DNA of 45,879 bases from JAZFSZ01 sp036446455 (lineage in GTDB: Bacteria; Pseudomonadota; Gammaproteobacteria; Acidiferrobacterales; JAJDNE01), in NCBI GenBank assembly GCA_036446455.1, contig JAZFSZ010000059.1:1-45879 (forward strand). The letters are read 5' to 3'. Positions within the stretch are counted from its first letter, which is position 1; each line of letters begins with the position of its first letter. Under the pieces are notes generated by a model that worked only from the letters and a program-made list of their open reading frames with translations, was not told the origin of the DNA and made no database searches. The translations under genes were made by a program, and so were the position numbers. Shown here piece after piece: positions 16,886-25,071 of the stretch.

Positions 16886-18916
16886 ATGAACGACACAAAC
16901 GAAAACACCTGGAAAGTCGGCATCGATATCGGCGGCACGTTTACCGATGTGCTGGCCATCAACGCTACCGATGGCGAGGTTCGGACCGCCAAAGTCCGCA
17001 GCCAGACCCAGGATCCGATTGCCAGCATCGTGTCGGCTTATGAAGCCGTAGGCGTTGGTTGGTCCAGGGTTTCTGACCTGATGCACGGCACCACCATGGC
17101 CACCAACGCCATCGTGGAGGGTAATCTTTCGCCGGTTGCGTTGGTGGCTACAGAAGGTTTTCGCGACACCATTGAAATCGGGCGCCAGAACCGCCGCGAA
17201 CTTTATCGTCTGTCCGTTACGCCGAAGTTGCCGCCACTGGTTCCGGAACATCGCCGCATCGAGGCCATTGAGCGGATCGGCCCTGAGGGCCAGGTCCTCA
17301 GGCCCCTGACCGAAGAGGAGGCATGCCGCGTGGCCAGGGTCGTCGGCGATTTGAATGTCGATACTGTTGCCATCGCCCTGCAACAGTGTTTTGTCAATGC
17401 CGACCATGAAAAGATGCTGGGTAAGCAGCTTTCCAGGACGGTCAAATATGTAGCGCTATCCCATGAAATGAGCCCCGAGCCGCGAGAATTCGAACGCACC
17501 AACACGACCATATTAAGTGCCGCGCTCATGCCGCTTATGGCAGGCTATTTGGATAAGCTTCAGGCCAGCGCAGGTGATGGCACCAACATTCACCTGTTCC
17601 ATTCCGCCGGTGGCATGGCCTCGGTCGAGGCGGTCAAGGATCGCCCATTGACGCTTGCCCTGTCCGGCCCCGCTGCCGGTGTGGCCGCCGCAGGCAAGAT
17701 ATGCAACGAGCTCGGGCTCGATAACGCCATTGGGTTTGATATGGGGGGCACCACCACCGATACCTGTGTGATCATCGAAGGAAAAGTCCAGGTGGGCAGT
17801 GACCAACGCCTGGCGGGTCGCCCGGTGCGCCAGCTTATGGTTGCGGTTGAATCCATCGGTGCCGGTGGCGGTTCCATTGCCCGCGTGGAAGGATCGGCGG
17901 TGCGCGTCGGACCCGACAGTGCCGGTTCACAGCCCGGCCCGGCCTGTTACGGACTGGGTGGTAGACTGCCCACGGTAACCGATGCCAACATGACGCTGGG
18001 TTATTTCAATACCGAGCGTCTGCTCGGTGGCGTCATCCGCCTGAGCCGGGAAACCGCCGAGGCCGCGATCAAGACGCTCTCTGACACCTTCGGCACGTCT
18101 GTTCATGAGACAGCTCTCGGCGTCTACCGGGTGGCAAATGCCTCCATGGCGCGTGCCTTGCGCCGGGTTACGGTAGAACGCGGTGTCGATGCACGATCCT
18201 GTTCGTTGATTGCCTTTGGCGGCGCCGGACCCATGCATGCCGTGGCGCTGGCCCGGGAATTCGGTATTGCCAGGGTGGTGGTACCAAAATTCTCCAGTGT
18301 ATTTTCCGCCCTTGGCTGCCTGACTGCCGAGCTCAGTTACGCGGAGCAACATACCGTGCGCATGCCAAGCACCGATTGGGATGGCGAACGCCTGAATACG
18401 CTCGGCCAGTCCATGCAGGATCGTCTGAGCGCCCCCATAGTCGCAGCAGGTCACGAAGCAGGCACCATCAATACTCTTTTTATTGGCCTGATCCGCTATG
18501 CCGGACAGAGCGATACGGTGGAGGTGCCTTTTGTCTTGCCCTGTGATCCTGCAACACTGGGTGCGTCCTTCATGGCACAGCACAAGAAGCAGTATGGTTT
18601 TGCCACCGAGGAAGCCTGGCACTTTGAATCCCTGCGGGTGACCGTTACCGCGCCATCGCAAAGCAATTTTGCCGATCTCGATGAAGCCGGGCAGGAAAAA
18701 TCCACGGCGCCGATCTCGGTGGATGAATGCTGGTTCGACACCAGCGGCCCGGTCCCAACCAATCGTTTTGAACGCGGCGCCCTGCCGGTTGAATGGGAAG
18801 TCAATGGCCCGGCTATCATCGAAGATGACTGGTCAACCATTGTCCTGCCGCCTGACGCATCAGCCCGGATCGATCCAGCCGGGCACCTGATCATTACGAC
18901 GGAGGCGGGCACATGA
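16886..18916 (+). CDS. hyuA: Hydantoinase/oxoprolinase subunit A (HyuA)
   Basis: A 676-residue ATP-binding subunit of the hydantoinase A/oxoprolinase family. ATPase motifs are VGIDIGGTFTDV (residues 11-22), the MHGTTMATNAIVEG loop, a central AIGFDMGGTTTDTCVI and AFGGAGPMHAVAL. With HyuB, relatives open cyclic amides (5-oxoproline, N-methylhydantoin, N-methylpyrrolidone, caprolactam) using ATP; the acetone carboxylases are related. ATG 16886 follows GGTGAG. The stop overlaps the hyuB start by 4 nt, so the two are translationally coupled. The co-encoded molybdenum hydroxylase could supply its lactam substrate and the FAD-GcvT protein could use its N-methyl amino-acid product; this flow is inferred. 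Confidence 0.9.
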   Translation: MNDTNENTWKVGIDIGGTFTDVLAINATDGEVRTAKVRSQTQDPIASIVSAYEAVGVGWSRVSDLMHGTTMATNAIVEGNLSPVALVATEGFRDTIEIGRQNRRELYRLSVTPKLPPLVPEHRRIEAIERIGPEGQVLRPLTEEEACRVARVVGDLNVDTVAIALQQCFVNADHEKMLGKQLSRTVKYVALSHEMSPEPREFERTNTTILSAALMPLMAGYLDKLQASAGDGTNIHLFHSAGGMASVEAVKDRPLTLALSGPAAGVAAAGKICNELGLDNAIGFDMGGTTTDTCVIIEGKVQVGSDQRLAGRPVRQLMVAVESIGAGGGSIARVEGSAVRVGPDSAGSQPGPACYGLGGRLPTVTDANMTLGYFNTERLLGGVIRLSRETAEAAIKTLSDTFGTSVHETALGVYRVANASMARALRRVTVERGVDARSCSLIAFGGAGPMHAVALAREFGIARVVVPKFSSVFSALGCLTAELSYAEQHTVRMPSTDWDGERLNTLGQSMQDRLSAPIVAAGHEAGTINTLFIGLIRYAGQSDTVEVPFVLPCDPATLGASFMAQHKKQYGFATEEAWHFESLRVTVTAPSQSNFADLDEAGQEKSTAPISVDECWFDTSGPVPTNRFERGALPVEWEVNGPAIIEDDWSTIVLPPDASARIDPAGHLIITTEAGT

Positions 18917-20541
18917 GTGCAAAACCCAATCGAGGGCTGGACCCCTTCACGGTTGAAGTGATCCGCAATGCCCTGACCGCAATTGCCGAAGAAATGTCCC
19001 TGATTGTCATGCGCTCGGCACGCTCGCCGCTGCTGCGCGAAGCCGGTGACCTGTCATCGGCCCTGACCGACAGCGAAGGTAACCTGGTTGCCCAGGGTCG
19101 CGATATTCCGGCCCATCTGGGCGTCATGGGTTTTACCGTGCAGGAGTTTCTCAAACGTGTTCCGGCAGAAAAGCTGAAGCCCGGCGATGTCTGGTATTTA
19201 AACCTGCCGGAAGTGGGCGGCAACCATCTGCCGGACGTGAAGGCCATTCGCCCGATCTTTGCCGAAGGTAAAATACAGATCTTCGCCATCAGTCTCGCCC
19301 ACTGGGCCGACATCGGTGGCGCCAGACCGGGAAGCTACGTTCCCGATGCCCGCGATGCATGGCAGGAGGGCCTGCGCATTCCGCCCTTGCGCGTCTTTAC
19401 CAAGCACGGACCGGATCGCGAAAAGCTCGACATGATTCTCGCCAACGTGCGCGGCGCGGAAGAACGCGAGGGTGATATTCTGGCGCAGATGGCATCGACC
19501 TATGCTGCCGACGAGCGCATGCAGGAAGTCTTCTCACGTTATGATGCCACCACCGTACGGGCGGCCATTGCAGATTTGCATGACCAGTCGGAAGCGGAAA
19601 TGCGGGCCGCTATTCGAACCCTGCCCAACGGTGTCTACGAAGGCGAGGACTGGCTCGATGACGATGGCCTGGGCGGCGAACCCATCGCGGTGCGCGTGCA
19701 TATCGAGATCCACGACGAACAGGCAACGTTTGATTTTTCCGAGACCGGCGATGCCGCGGCGGGACCGCTCAATACGACCCCATTTACCACATCGGCCAGT
19801 GTCTTTTACGCCATGAAGGTCATCGCCGGACCCGACATCCAGCCCAATGCCGGATGCGCACGACCACTCAAGATTATCACCCGCGAAGGATCGCTACTGC
19901 GCCCGCCCCTGGATAAGCCGGTGGTCGGTGGTAATCACGAAACCTCGCAGCGAATCGTCGATGCCATTTTCAGGGCCTTTGAAAACGTTTTCCCGGAACG
20001 TCTGACCGCAGGCGGCTCTACCACATCGGGTCTGTTGCTGTTCAGTGGTCGTGACCCACGCACCGGACAATGGACCACACTCTACGAAGTTCATGGCGGC
20101 GGCGAAGGTGCGCGCCATGATCGCGACGGCATGTGCGTGGTTCGTCCGCACATGTCTAACGTGATGAACACTCCAGCTGAAGTGATCGAAGCCAACTATC
20201 CCATTATTATCGAGGAGCAGTCCCTGCGCCGCGGCTCCGGTGGCAAGGGTGTTCACTGCGGCGGCGATGGGCAGGTTCGTATCTATTATATTAACGGCCC
20301 GGACGTGGTTATGACATCCATGGTCGAACGTTGCATCATTCCGCCCTATGGTCTGCAAGGCGGTGAAGCGGGCAAAACCTTCAACATCACCCTGAAGCGT
20401 GCTTCGGGTGAAACTATGAATATTGCCGGTAAGACCCACATTCGCCTGCAGCAAGGTGATCGGATTATCATGAAAACCAGCGGCGGCGGTGGTTATGGCG
20501 CTCCTGCAACACACAACCCACAGGTGAGAGAACACACATGA
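18913..20541 (+). CDS. hyuB: Hydantoinase/oxoprolinase subunit B (HyuB)
   Basis: A 542-residue catalytic partner of HyuA. Family signatures include DPFTVEVIRNALTAIAEEMSL, the RSARSPLLREAGDLSSAL block, QGRDIPAHLG, VGGNHLPDVKAI with candidate metal ligands, ANAGC-type segments (IQPNAGCARPLKI), NHETSQRIVDAIF and LRRGSGGKGVHCGGDG. Length is normal. ATGA overlap with hyuA and another ATGA overlap with the downstream SDR give strict 1:1 coupling. No truncation or odd residue was seen. Confidence 0.9.
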   Translation: MSAKPNRGLDPFTVEVIRNALTAIAEEMSLIVMRSARSPLLREAGDLSSALTDSEGNLVAQGRDIPAHLGVMGFTVQEFLKRVPAEKLKPGDVWYLNLPEVGGNHLPDVKAIRPIFAEGKIQIFAISLAHWADIGGARPGSYVPDARDAWQEGLRIPPLRVFTKHGPDREKLDMILANVRGAEEREGDILAQMASTYAADERMQEVFSRYDATTVRAAIADLHDQSEAEMRAAIRTLPNGVYEGEDWLDDDGLGGEPIAVRVHIEIHDEQATFDFSETGDAAAGPLNTTPFTTSASVFYAMKVIAGPDIQPNAGCARPLKIITREGSLLRPPLDKPVVGGNHETSQRIVDAIFRAFENVFPERLTAGGSTTSGLLLFSGRDPRTGQWTTLYEVHGGGEGARHDRDGMCVVRPHMSNVMNTPAEVIEANYPIIIEEQSLRRGSGGKGVHCGGDGQVRIYYINGPDVVMTSMVERCIIPPYGLQGGEAGKTFNITLKRASGETMNIAGKTHIRLQQGDRIIMKTSGGGGYGAPATHNPQVREHT

Positions 20542-21320
20542 GACTCGAAGAGAAAAACGTAATCATCACGGGCGCAGCCCAGGGCATGGGTGGCACCATA
20601 ACCAGACAGCTGGCCAGTGAAGGCGCCAACCTGGTCCTGGTTGCCCGGACCCCCGGTCCAATCGAGGAACTTGCCGAAGAACTGGAAGCAGCCGGCACCA
20701 AAGCAACCGCTATATCCTGTGATGTTACCGAGGACGAAAGAGTCAAAAACATGGTAGCTGAAGCCAGGCAATTTTTCGATGGACGCATCGACGTTCTGGT
20801 CAATGCCGCCGGCGCCACCGGTCCCATCGAAACCCCAGTCTGGGACATCACCGGAGAAGAATTCGAATCCCTGCTGCGCAAGAACATCATCGGCACATTC
20901 CTGCCCATGAAATATGCCATCCCCCCCATGATCGAACGCAAGTATGGAAAGATCGTCAATATCGGTGGTGCTTCCGGTATAAAGGGGTATCGCTATCGTG
21001 CCGGATACAGCTCCTCGAAGTGGGGCGTTCGAGGTCTGACCCGCACCGCGGCGCTCGATTGTGGTGAATACAATATCAACGTCAATGCCATCATGCCCGG
21101 CATTGTTGAAACCCCGCGCATGGAAAAACTGTGCCGGGAAAAAGCCAGGGTTAAGGGCACAACCTATGCAGATGAATACGCGGACTATGTGTCTGAAATG
21201 GCACTGAAACGCCTAACCACACCGCAGGATATCGCCAACGCCGTGGTCTTCCTGGCCTGCGACGACTCCAGGAACATTACCGGCCAGGAAATGGTTATCT
21301 GTGGCGGCTGGGCCGTTTAA
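20538..21320 (+). CDS. Short-chain dehydrogenase/reductase
   Basis: A 260-residue classical SDR. The Rossmann motif is ITGAAQGMGGTI (TGxxxGxG), the NAAGATG structural motif follows, and the catalytic Ser and YxxxK appear as GGASG and AGYSSSKWG. The C-terminus ITGQEMVICGGWAV is typical of FabG-like enzymes. It would oxidise or reduce a hydroxyl/keto group with NAD(P). Coupled to hyuB by an ATGA overlap and placed before the molybdenum hydroxylase genes, it probably acts on the hydroxylated ring or its ring-opened product. The exact step is unknown. Confidence 0.9.
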   Translation: MRLEEKNVIITGAAQGMGGTITRQLASEGANLVLVARTPGPIEELAEELEAAGTKATAISCDVTEDERVKNMVAEARQFFDGRIDVLVNAAGATGPIETPVWDITGEEFESLLRKNIIGTFLPMKYAIPPMIERKYGKIVNIGGASGIKGYRYRAGYSSSKWGVRGLTRTAALDCGEYNINVNAIMPGIVETPRMEKLCREKARVKGTTYADEYADYVSEMALKRLTTPQDIANAVVFLACDDSRNITGQEMVICGGWAV

Positions 21321-21343
21321 TTTGTTTAGACCGGAGACATTCC

Positions 21344-22204
21344 ATGTTACCTCCCTTTGATCTTTCTGAACCGCAATCACTGGCCGATGCCCTGCAGGCT
21401 CTGGCCAACAACGGCGGAATACGGCCGCTTGCCGGCGCCACCAATCTGGTCCCGGACCTGCGCAGCAAGCGTGAAACCTGCAGAAACTTTATCTCGCTCG
21501 AAGCCCTGGATGAACTGCGTTACATCAAGCGTGATGGCAGTCGTGTGATGTTGGGTGCACGTACCACATTGGCAGACATTCTGGAACACCACGGCATGAA
21601 GACCGATGCCCCGGCTCTGTATGCCGCGGCAGAAATTTTTGCCGGCGCCATGGTGCGCACGGCAGCAACTATCGGCGGCAATATTTGTTGTGGGTCGCCA
21701 TCGGCCGACAGCGTACCGGCGTTGCTGACTCTTGGCGCGGAGGTCACCCTGAGCAGTGCTTCCGGACAACGCACCGTTCCACTCGATGAGTTCTATATCG
21801 ATTACAAGAAATCCGTTATGCGTCCCGATGAACTACTGACGTCCGTGTCCTGGGATGTTCCACCGGAAAGTAGTGCCAACCTGTTCTACAAGCTCGCCCG
21901 ACGCAAGGGCGACGCCATCACCGTGACCGGTGTCGCGGTGATGATAAGCGCACAGGGTGGAACCTGTTCCACCGCTCGCATTGCCCTGGGCTCGGTCGGC
22001 CCGACCATATTCCGCGCCAGGGCCGCCGAAGACATGTTGACGGGCAAGGTGCTTAACGAAGACATCATCGAGCAGGCCGCCAGGGCCGCAGCCGATCAGT
22101 GCTCGCCCATAGATGACATACGCGCCAGTGCCGGTTACCGGTTGCAGACAGCGTTTTCCCTGACCCGTCGCCTGGTGACACAGGCCTGGAAGCAGGTTGC
22201 CTGA
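21344..22204 (+). CDS. Molybdenum hydroxylase FAD subunit (CoxM/XdhB type)
   Basis: A 286-residue FAD-binding medium subunit of the xanthine dehydrogenase/CO dehydrogenase family. The FAD-binding motifs are the opening PLAGATNLVPDLRSK (about residues 31-45) and AATIGGNICCGSPSADSVPALL (about 106-127). The CoxM C-terminal domain follows (LARRKGDAITVTGVAVMISA, ALGSVGPTIFRA). It passes electrons from the 2Fe-2S subunit to the external acceptor. ATG 21344 follows CGGAGA. The three hydroxylase genes are in the usual FAD, FeS, Mo order. A second, decayed CoxM-like gene exists at 30346-30672. Confidence 0.92.
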   Translation: MLPPFDLSEPQSLADALQALANNGGIRPLAGATNLVPDLRSKRETCRNFISLEALDELRYIKRDGSRVMLGARTTLADILEHHGMKTDAPALYAAAEIFAGAMVRTAATIGGNICCGSPSADSVPALLTLGAEVTLSSASGQRTVPLDEFYIDYKKSVMRPDELLTSVSWDVPPESSANLFYKLARRKGDAITVTGVAVMISAQGGTCSTARIALGSVGPTIFRARAAEDMLTGKVLNEDIIEQAARAAADQCSPIDDIRASAGYRLQTAFSLTRRLVTQAWKQVA

Positions 22205-22219
22205 GAGGAGGATTAGATT

Positions 22220-22708
22220 ATGAGCAAAGAAAAAATCGTCACCGTCAAAGTGAACGGAAGTGCAGTAAAATTCGCCGTACCTGCGCATCGCACACTACTG
22301 GAAGCCCTGCGTCATGAAGGCTTTGTAGAAATCAAATGCGGTTGTGAAAAGGGCGACTGCGGCGCGTGCGCCGTCCTGCTCGACGGAGAACCCGTCGACA
22401 GTTGCCTGACACTTGCCTGGCATGTCGATGGTTGCGAAGTAACCACCATCAGGGGCATAGGTCAGCCAGGCAAAGCCGACCCGCTTCAAAAGGCATTTAT
22501 CGAAGCCGGCGCCGCTCAGTGCGGGTACTGTACGCCGGGCATGATTGTTGCGGCAAAAGCTTTGCTGAAACACAACCCGAACCCCTCGCTCGATGACATC
22601 AAACGCGGTCTGGGTGGCAACCTGTGTCGTTGTACCGGTTATACCCGTATTTTCGAAGCCGTACAGCTTGCGGCTGGGAAACTGCGCGCAGCAGGAGAAG
22701 CAGCATGA
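22220..22708 (+). CDS. Molybdenum hydroxylase 2Fe-2S subunit (CoxS/XdhC-small type)
   Basis: A 162-residue iron-sulfur subunit with both clusters. The plant-ferredoxin-type cluster is KCGCEKGDCGACAVLLDGEPVDSC and the helical-domain cluster is QCGYCTPGMIVA with NLCRCTGYTRI, giving all eight cysteines. ATG 22220 follows a strong GAGAGGAGG (22203-22211). The stop overlaps the large-subunit start by 4 nt. It relays electrons from the molybdenum site to FAD. Confidence 0.94.
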   Translation: MSKEKIVTVKVNGSAVKFAVPAHRTLLEALRHEGFVEIKCGCEKGDCGACAVLLDGEPVDSCLTLAWHVDGCEVTTIRGIGQPGKADPLQKAFIEAGAAQCGYCTPGMIVAAKALLKHNPNPSLDDIKRGLGGNLCRCTGYTRIFEAVQLAAGKLRAAGEAA

Positions 22709-25071
22709 ATCAGGTCGATACCTCACCCAATGCCATCGCCAATGTGAACCTGCGCCAGATCGGCAGGAACAAGCCACGTAACGATGCCCCAACAAAAGTC
22801 TACGGCCAGGCAATTTACGCCGGAGACTATTCCATGGAAGGCATGCTGTTTGCCAAGGTGTTGCACAGTGATCGCGCCTGCGCCAACATCACCCGTGTTG
22901 ACGTATCGGCCGCCCGGGCGTTGGCTGGTGTACACAGTGTTTTGACGGCTGATGATCTTTCCGCCTGTAATGCAGTTATGACCGACCTCCCCGGTCAAAC
23001 CGGCGGCGGCACCAAGGACACCAAACAACCCATCCTGGCAGCGGAACGGGTGCGCTTTCAAGGCGAACCCATCGCTCTTGTCGCCGCGGAAACCTATGAA
23101 CTTGCCCAGAAAGCACTGGATTTGATCATCGTTGATTACGAAGACACCGAAGGTGTCTATGATCCTTTTGATTCCCAGAAGCCCGGCGCGCCAATCGTTT
23201 ACGGCGATGACAACATCGTCTCGACCCGCAAAATACGCAAGGGCGATATTGAAAAGGGTTTCGCCGAAGCCGACTATATTCTGGAAAACACCTTTTCATC
23301 ACAATACCAGGAACAGGCATTTCTGGAACCGGAGGCAGCTGTTGCCTGGGTCGATGAACATGAAATTCTCAACATTCGATCCAGCACGCAGGTGATCGAA
23401 CACTATCGCGCTGTAGCCGATGCGCTTGGCATTCCGCATAACAGGGTCCACTTGCAAGCGCCATATCTTGGTGGTGGTTTTGGTGGCAAGGAGGTCATGA
23501 CCATCGAGGTCTGGCTGGCATTGCTGGCCATGGATACGAAGCGCCCGGTAAAGCTGATCCAGACTCGTGAGAATTCCTTTCTGTCCCACGGACCGCGCCA
23601 TCCATTTACATTTACCCACAAAACCGGTGTGCGCAAAGATGGCAAAATCACCGCCATGCAAATTACCATCACATCAGATGCCGGCGCCTATGCCAAATTG
23701 AGCCCTTATGTCCTGCTCTATGCAGTGGTCGGTTCAACCGGGCCGTACCGCGTCGACAATTTGTGGGTGGATGCGATATCGGCAGCAACCAACAACCTGC
23801 CGACCTGTGCTTTTCGCGGATTTGGCACCATGCAGGCCAACACCGCCTGTGAAGCCCAGATGGAAGAACTTGCCAAACTGATTGGCATGGATTCACTGGA
23901 ACTGCGCCGCAAGAATTTCATTCAGCCCGGTGATCCCAATACCACCGGTCAGATCATCCGCAGTTCCGTATGGTCTGATCAGTGTGCCACCCAGGCGCTT
24001 GCCGCCCTTGGTCAACAGCCGAACAACTCCGACCACCTGGTTTATGGTCATGGCCTTGCCTGCTACCAGCAGAGTTATGGCCGTATCCGCTGGATGAAGG
24101 ATACCTCTGAATCCTGGGTCGGTCTGGAGATGGACGGCACGGTTATCGTGCGCTGCGCAGTAACCGATGTCGGCGCCGGGCAGATGTCTGCGTTGGCCCA
24201 GATCGCCGCTGAGGTTCTCGGTGTGCCCATGAACGAGGTTACCGTCTACTTCGGCGATGGTCACCTAAACCCGTTGGCAGGCACATCCACCGCCAGCCGC
24301 GCTCTCTACATGAGTGGTAAGGCAACCGAACTGGCCGCCGTCGCGGTTCGGGATAACTTGCTGGAATGCATGGCAAAGCACTTTGATGTATCCCCTGGTG
24401 AGCTTGATCTGGCTGATTCGATGATCTTTGTTCTGGATAATCCGGAACGTTGTATGTCCATCAAGGACATGGTCAAAGTCTGTGCCACCGAAGGGGTGCA
24501 CCGCCATAACCTGTCCATCTTCAGGGCGCCGCAGAGCGAAGGACTCGATCCGGAAACCGGACAAGGCGATGTTTTTCCGGACTTCACCTATGGAGCACAT
24601 GCAGCCCAGGTCAGCGTCGATACCGATACCGGTGAAGTCACCGTAATCAAGAGCGTCGGCGCCCACGATGTGGGACAGGCCATTAACCTGCGCGCTGTGG
24701 AAGGCCAGATCGAAGGCAGCGCCCTGATGGGACAGGGCTTCGCGCTCAGCGAAGAGCTGATCCTGGAAAAAGGCGTGTTGAAGAATGGTTCCCTGAGTGA
24801 ATACCTGATACCCACATCCGAGGATGTGCCGGAGATCCAGTCCATCGTGCTTGAATCCCGTAGCGGCCTTGGCCCTTTCGGGTCAAAGGGCATCGGTGAA
24901 CCGGTCTTTGCCCCGGTTGCCGCCTCCATTGTCAATGCGGTTACCGATGCCATCGGAACCCGTATTCATGATCTGCCGCTGACGCCGGAGAAAGTGCTGG
25001 CCGCGATTAATGAAAACAGGGCAAGCCGCGGAGTCGTAAGTAAATCCTTGCAGCAAAAAATCACACCGTGA
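22705..25071 (+). CDS. Molybdenum hydroxylase large subunit (molybdopterin-binding)
   Basis: A 788-residue catalytic subunit of the xanthine dehydrogenase superfamily. Seen are ARYxxD-like entry TKVYGQAIYAGDY, LGGGFGGKE (G256 region) contacting the cofactor, AFRGFGTMQA, TDVGAGQMSALAQI, and the catalytic glutamate E732 in GSKGIGEP. There is no AYRCSFR-type active-site Cys loop of CO dehydrogenase, so a hydroxylase of an N-heterocycle or aldehyde is more likely. Start ATG 22705 is preferred over the upstream in-frame ATG at 22624, which lies inside the FeS gene. The stop overlaps the next gene's GTG by 4 nt. XdhC, the cofactor-insertion chaperone for this family, is encoded 4 kb downstream. Confidence 0.93.
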   Translation: MNQVDTSPNAIANVNLRQIGRNKPRNDAPTKVYGQAIYAGDYSMEGMLFAKVLHSDRACANITRVDVSAARALAGVHSVLTADDLSACNAVMTDLPGQTGGGTKDTKQPILAAERVRFQGEPIALVAAETYELAQKALDLIIVDYEDTEGVYDPFDSQKPGAPIVYGDDNIVSTRKIRKGDIEKGFAEADYILENTFSSQYQEQAFLEPEAAVAWVDEHEILNIRSSTQVIEHYRAVADALGIPHNRVHLQAPYLGGGFGGKEVMTIEVWLALLAMDTKRPVKLIQTRENSFLSHGPRHPFTFTHKTGVRKDGKITAMQITITSDAGAYAKLSPYVLLYAVVGSTGPYRVDNLWVDAISAATNNLPTCAFRGFGTMQANTACEAQMEELAKLIGMDSLELRRKNFIQPGDPNTTGQIIRSSVWSDQCATQALAALGQQPNNSDHLVYGHGLACYQQSYGRIRWMKDTSESWVGLEMDGTVIVRCAVTDVGAGQMSALAQIAAEVLGVPMNEVTVYFGDGHLNPLAGTSTASRALYMSGKATELAAVAVRDNLLECMAKHFDVSPGELDLADSMIFVLDNPERCMSIKDMVKVCATEGVHRHNLSIFRAPQSEGLDPETGQGDVFPDFTYGAHAAQVSVDTDTGEVTVIKSVGAHDVGQAINLRAVEGQIEGSALMGQGFALSEELILEKGVLKNGSLSEYLIPTSEDVPEIQSIVLESRSGLGPFGSKGIGEPVFAPVAASIVNAVTDAIGTRIHDLPLTPEKVLAAINENRASRGVVSKSLQQKITP